From Ascidia mentula (taxonomy: Eukaryota > Chordata > Ascidiacea > Phlebobranchia > Ascidiidae), in assembly GCA_947561715.1 (NCBI GenBank), contig OX387197.1:27740266-27804265 (forward strand): a DNA stretch of 64,000 bases, in the 5' to 3' direction. Shown here in pieces: positions 61,341 to 64,000 of the stretch; position 1 is the first letter of the stretch; the number at the start of each line of letters is the position of its first letter. The notes beneath the pieces are model-generated. The model searched no databases, was not told where the DNA came from, and worked only from the letters and a program-made list of their open reading frames with translations. Position numbers and translations under genes: made by a program.

Positions 61341-61408
61341 CCAGATTGGACAAAATGTCGTGCGCGGAGGATAAATCCTCCGCGCATAAAACAAACTTTC
61401 CAATCTGG
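61341..61408. repeat. 68-bp hairpin with perfect 12-bp inner stem
   Basis: TGCGCGGAGGAT (61,361-61,372) and its exact complement (61,375-61,386) are separated by AA. An outer pair CCAGATTGG (61,341-61,349) and CCAATCTGG (61,400-61,408) also matches perfectly. It is most likely a small foldback repeat. Confidence 0.85.
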
Positions 61409-61653
61409 CCTACCTGTAGCTGTAGGCTTTCTTGCAAATAAGTTTTAAATCAAATTTTGTCGTTGTAGTTACAGTTTTATGCCCAAAACCTTATTTTTCA
61501 GAAGCTGAAATAGGTAAATGTCGACTTTAGGCTTTTTAATATTAAGTAGAATGTAACTAATTTTCTGACCAATGTTTAACTTCTTGCCAGCAGAACTTGG
61601 TACATTGAAAATTGTCAAAGAAACTTCCACATCACGAAACGACTGCAGAGTTG

Positions 61654-63726
61654 ATGTCCTTTTTCTCAGAGACTTCACTGACACAAAACATTGTTATGGA
61701 CAATGATGATTACGATGCATTGCCGAATGAGTGGCCCATGTCGGTCCACATGTGTGCCGGGGCTGCGGCCGGAATCATGGAACATGCCACAATGTATCCT
61801 GTTGATTGCATAAAGGTTGGCACATGTTTGGATGTATGGTGGTTATTTGGGATTTATGCGTGAAAGTTCTCTATGGCTTCAGCGTCCGTGGAATATGAAG
61901 GCTTGAGTTATTTGCAGTGGTCAAGTTTTTTTTAGTTTGTTTGGAAATACACTTATTTAAAAACAACTTAATATAAATTAGTATAGTGGCTATTTTATAA
62001 AATTTTTCTCAAATGGTTGAACTGGAAGGTGCACCAATTTACTAAAACATATTATATGGCCAGTTATACTGCATATTGTTTAATATCACTTTTTTGGGAT
62101 GTTGTCTTGATGAAATGACTTTGTACAAGGTAGGTTTCCTTAAGGGCCACGCTTTATTATGTTGATGAATATTGATACCTTCAGCTTACAAAAAATATTT
62201 TGTGTGATTTTAACTAAACTTGAATTTAACAAACAATAAATCATCAATACATTGTTGCTACTATGCTGTATTTAAACTCAACATATTAAATGTACACTCT
62301 ATGTAAAGTTTTTTAAACTTTGAGCTTAAAATCACCTTTACTATCACCAATATAAAACGTGTCAGGTGATGCAACTAACCCAGGACATCATTTAATATAA
62401 AGCCCACAAAAAATAATTATTTGGAGGAAGCCAACATAGTTTGTGGTAAACTCACATGAAAAATTGTATTTTTTTAGACACAGATGCAGAGCATACGCTC
62501 AGTTTATTACAGTGGTTTACGTGATGCGTTTATCACAATATCCCAGCGTGAAGGATCGCGAAGATTGCTTCGTGGCATGAGTGCCATGGTTATTGGTGCT
62601 GGTCCTGCTCATGCTATGTACTTTGCTTGTTATGAAAAGACAAAGCACGAACTTACACTCAAAATTAATGGAAAAAAATGGAAGAATTCAAGCATTGCTA
62701 ATGGTATGTTCAATTCCAGCTCAAAAAAGTTTATTCTATAAATGAGAAATGATGGATTTGCATAAAACATTCATTTTGTTGAATAAAACATTGTTAAAAT
62801 AAATTTTAGACACTTTTCTGTGCATATAACGAGACATTGCAATGTGTAAATATAATTTACGTCTTTATTTCAGGTTTGGCCGGCGCTGTTTCGACATTCT
62901 TCCATGATATTGTAATGAATCCTGCCGATGGTAAATAACAAACTTTGTGATAAAAATCAAAATATGTCAAATATTTAAACCCATATCCAGTTGACTAAAA
63001 ACATGTATATACTGATATGAGATGCAACTACATATAATATTTTATATATGTAGTGCCACCTAAATAAGTATATTGCAAGATTTTGTATAGTGTTTTGATG
63101 TAACTATTTTTCAAATCGTTATACCCTCGGATACTTGTGTAGTGATAAAGCAGCGAATGCAGATGTACGGATCCACTTATACAACATGCAGAAGTTGCAT
63201 GCTTCACACTTACCAAACTGAAGGAGTACGGGCGTTCTATCGAAGCTTTCCAACACAGTTTGTCATGAATGTCCCCTTCCAAACTGTCCATTTCATGGTG
63301 TATGAGATCACCCAGGAATATGCGAACCCAACAAGGACTTACCTCCCACTTAGTCACATTATCAGTGGAGCAACAGCTGGTGGTGCAGCAGCATTTGTTA
63401 CAAACCCGTTAGATGTGTGTAGGACATTATTAAACACACAGGAATCTGTTCAAAACACGACCGTGCATGGCCTCAAACAAGCAGTCTTCATGGTTTACAG
63501 AACTGATGGATTAAGGACGTTTTTTCGTGGTGTGACAGCGAGAATGTTCTACCAGATGCCCTCTACTGCAATCTCGTGGAGTGTTTATGAAGCATTCAAG
63601 CATCTTCTTTCATCAAAAAACTCACCAAGTGGCCAGGAATCAAGCGATAAAACTTACACATCATACGCCCCGGTAACATGGACCCCAGCATGTTCTGGAT
63701 CACTTCTAACTCCACCAAACAAGTAA
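61654..63726 (+). CDS. SLC25A37: Mitoferrin, mitochondrial iron transporter (SLC25 family)
   Basis: Inner-membrane carrier that imports iron for heme and Fe-S cluster synthesis. Exons 61654-61815, 62478-62703, 62874-62930 and 63143-63726 give 342 residues with matching phases. Three carrier repeats show the signature P-x-D-x-x-K/R: YPVDCIK, NPADVIK (split by an intron after Asp) and [21 protein letters not shown] and [14 protein letters not shown] are typical of mitoferrins. Whether it is orthologous to SLC25A37, SLC25A28 or ancestral to both cannot be decided here. Met at 61,654 is chosen as the first ATG in frame; Met at 61,696 is also possible. The first intron contains a dispersed repeat (61,826-61,935). 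Confidence 0.92.
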
Positions 63727-64000
63727 CGGTGCGGTAGTATTGCAAGGTTGTTTTTCGTCATAAAATTCAGTCATAGTTTTCAAATAACAACAATATGTCC
63801 CTGGTTTTTGGCAGGTGTTTATGTCTAAGCCCATATGATTGTTCATGTACATTTAGCGGTTTGGGCCACAACATAATTTAGTGTTTACTGAGTTAACCAC
63901 AGTTAAACAAAACGCGCCACTACACTTATTGTCTAAACAATGTCACAAATTAGAGTCTGCTTTTCAACTATATTTAGTCTCATACGCTATATTGTTCAAA
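63727..64000. other. Mitoferrin 3' untranslated or flanking DNA
   Basis: No AATAAA is seen before the window ends, so the transcript end is not defined. Confidence 0.4.

Larger units (their letters stand above)
59850..61653. other. MANBA 3' region, dispersed repeats and a hairpin; no gene
   Basis: AATAAA signals lie at 59,982 and near 60,322. A dispersed repeat at 60,455-60,770 shares GTTTGGATGTATGGTGGTTA with 61,826 and, inverted, its second half with 23,590-23,745. A strong hairpin is at 61,341-61,408. No coding exon is supported. Confidence 0.5.

Overview
The window is animal nuclear DNA: AT-rich, with short GT-AG introns. The genes recognised are Drosha, a cytosolic sulfotransferase, beta-mannosidase, the kinetochore protein Ndc80 and mitoferrin. 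Drosha makes it metazoan. The compact introns, abundant ACGTCA-type motifs and dense foldback repeats fit an ascidian such as Ciona, but that is inference, not proof. All gene models below were assembled by hand from splice sites, reading phase and recognised protein families; exon phases agree throughout the five main genes.

Layout: 1-6.1 kb is the 3' half of DROSHA (+), with a 33-bp minisatellite filling one intron. 6,179-20,150 is a 14-kb near-perfect palindrome: a giant foldback element flanked by the 6-bp duplication CACAAG. Each ~7-kb arm carries a broken, intron-containing ribonucleotide reductase small-subunit (RRM2) gene. 20.2-22.15 kb holds the last exon of a sulfotransferase, four 167-bp tandem units and four beta-mannosidase exons, all duplicated fragments. 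22.15-27.2 kb is repeat-rich, with a Merlin/ISXO2-type transposase exon and a 410-bp MITE with 9-bp target duplications. 27.5-33.5 kb is NDC80 (+). 34.3-44.94 kb is a transposon-type reading frame split by a 9.85-kb element with AACGTT-rich arrays and a 198/199-bp satellite. 44.94-50.9 kb is a second, 5'-truncated Drosha copy with a nonsense codon and a longer 33-bp array. 50.7-52 kb is the complete sulfotransferase (-), 53.5-59.9 kb the complete beta-mannosidase (+), and 61.65-63.73 kb mitoferrin (+).

The inferred ancestral order is DROSHA - sulfotransferase (convergent) - MANBA. A segmental duplication left one block with intact DROSHA but only fragments of the other two genes, and a second block with fragmentary Drosha but intact sulfotransferase and MANBA. 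Because block 2 preserves the empty insertion site of the foldback element, both its boundaries and target duplication can be read directly. The genes do not form a common pathway: miRNA processing, sulfation, lysosomal glycan breakdown, chromosome segregation and mitochondrial iron import.

The most striking points are the giant foldback element carrying RRM2, the precise filled/empty site pair, and a beta-mannosidase with an added C-terminal membrane segment. Collapsed or misjoined haplotypes could explain part of the block duplication and need raw reads to exclude.
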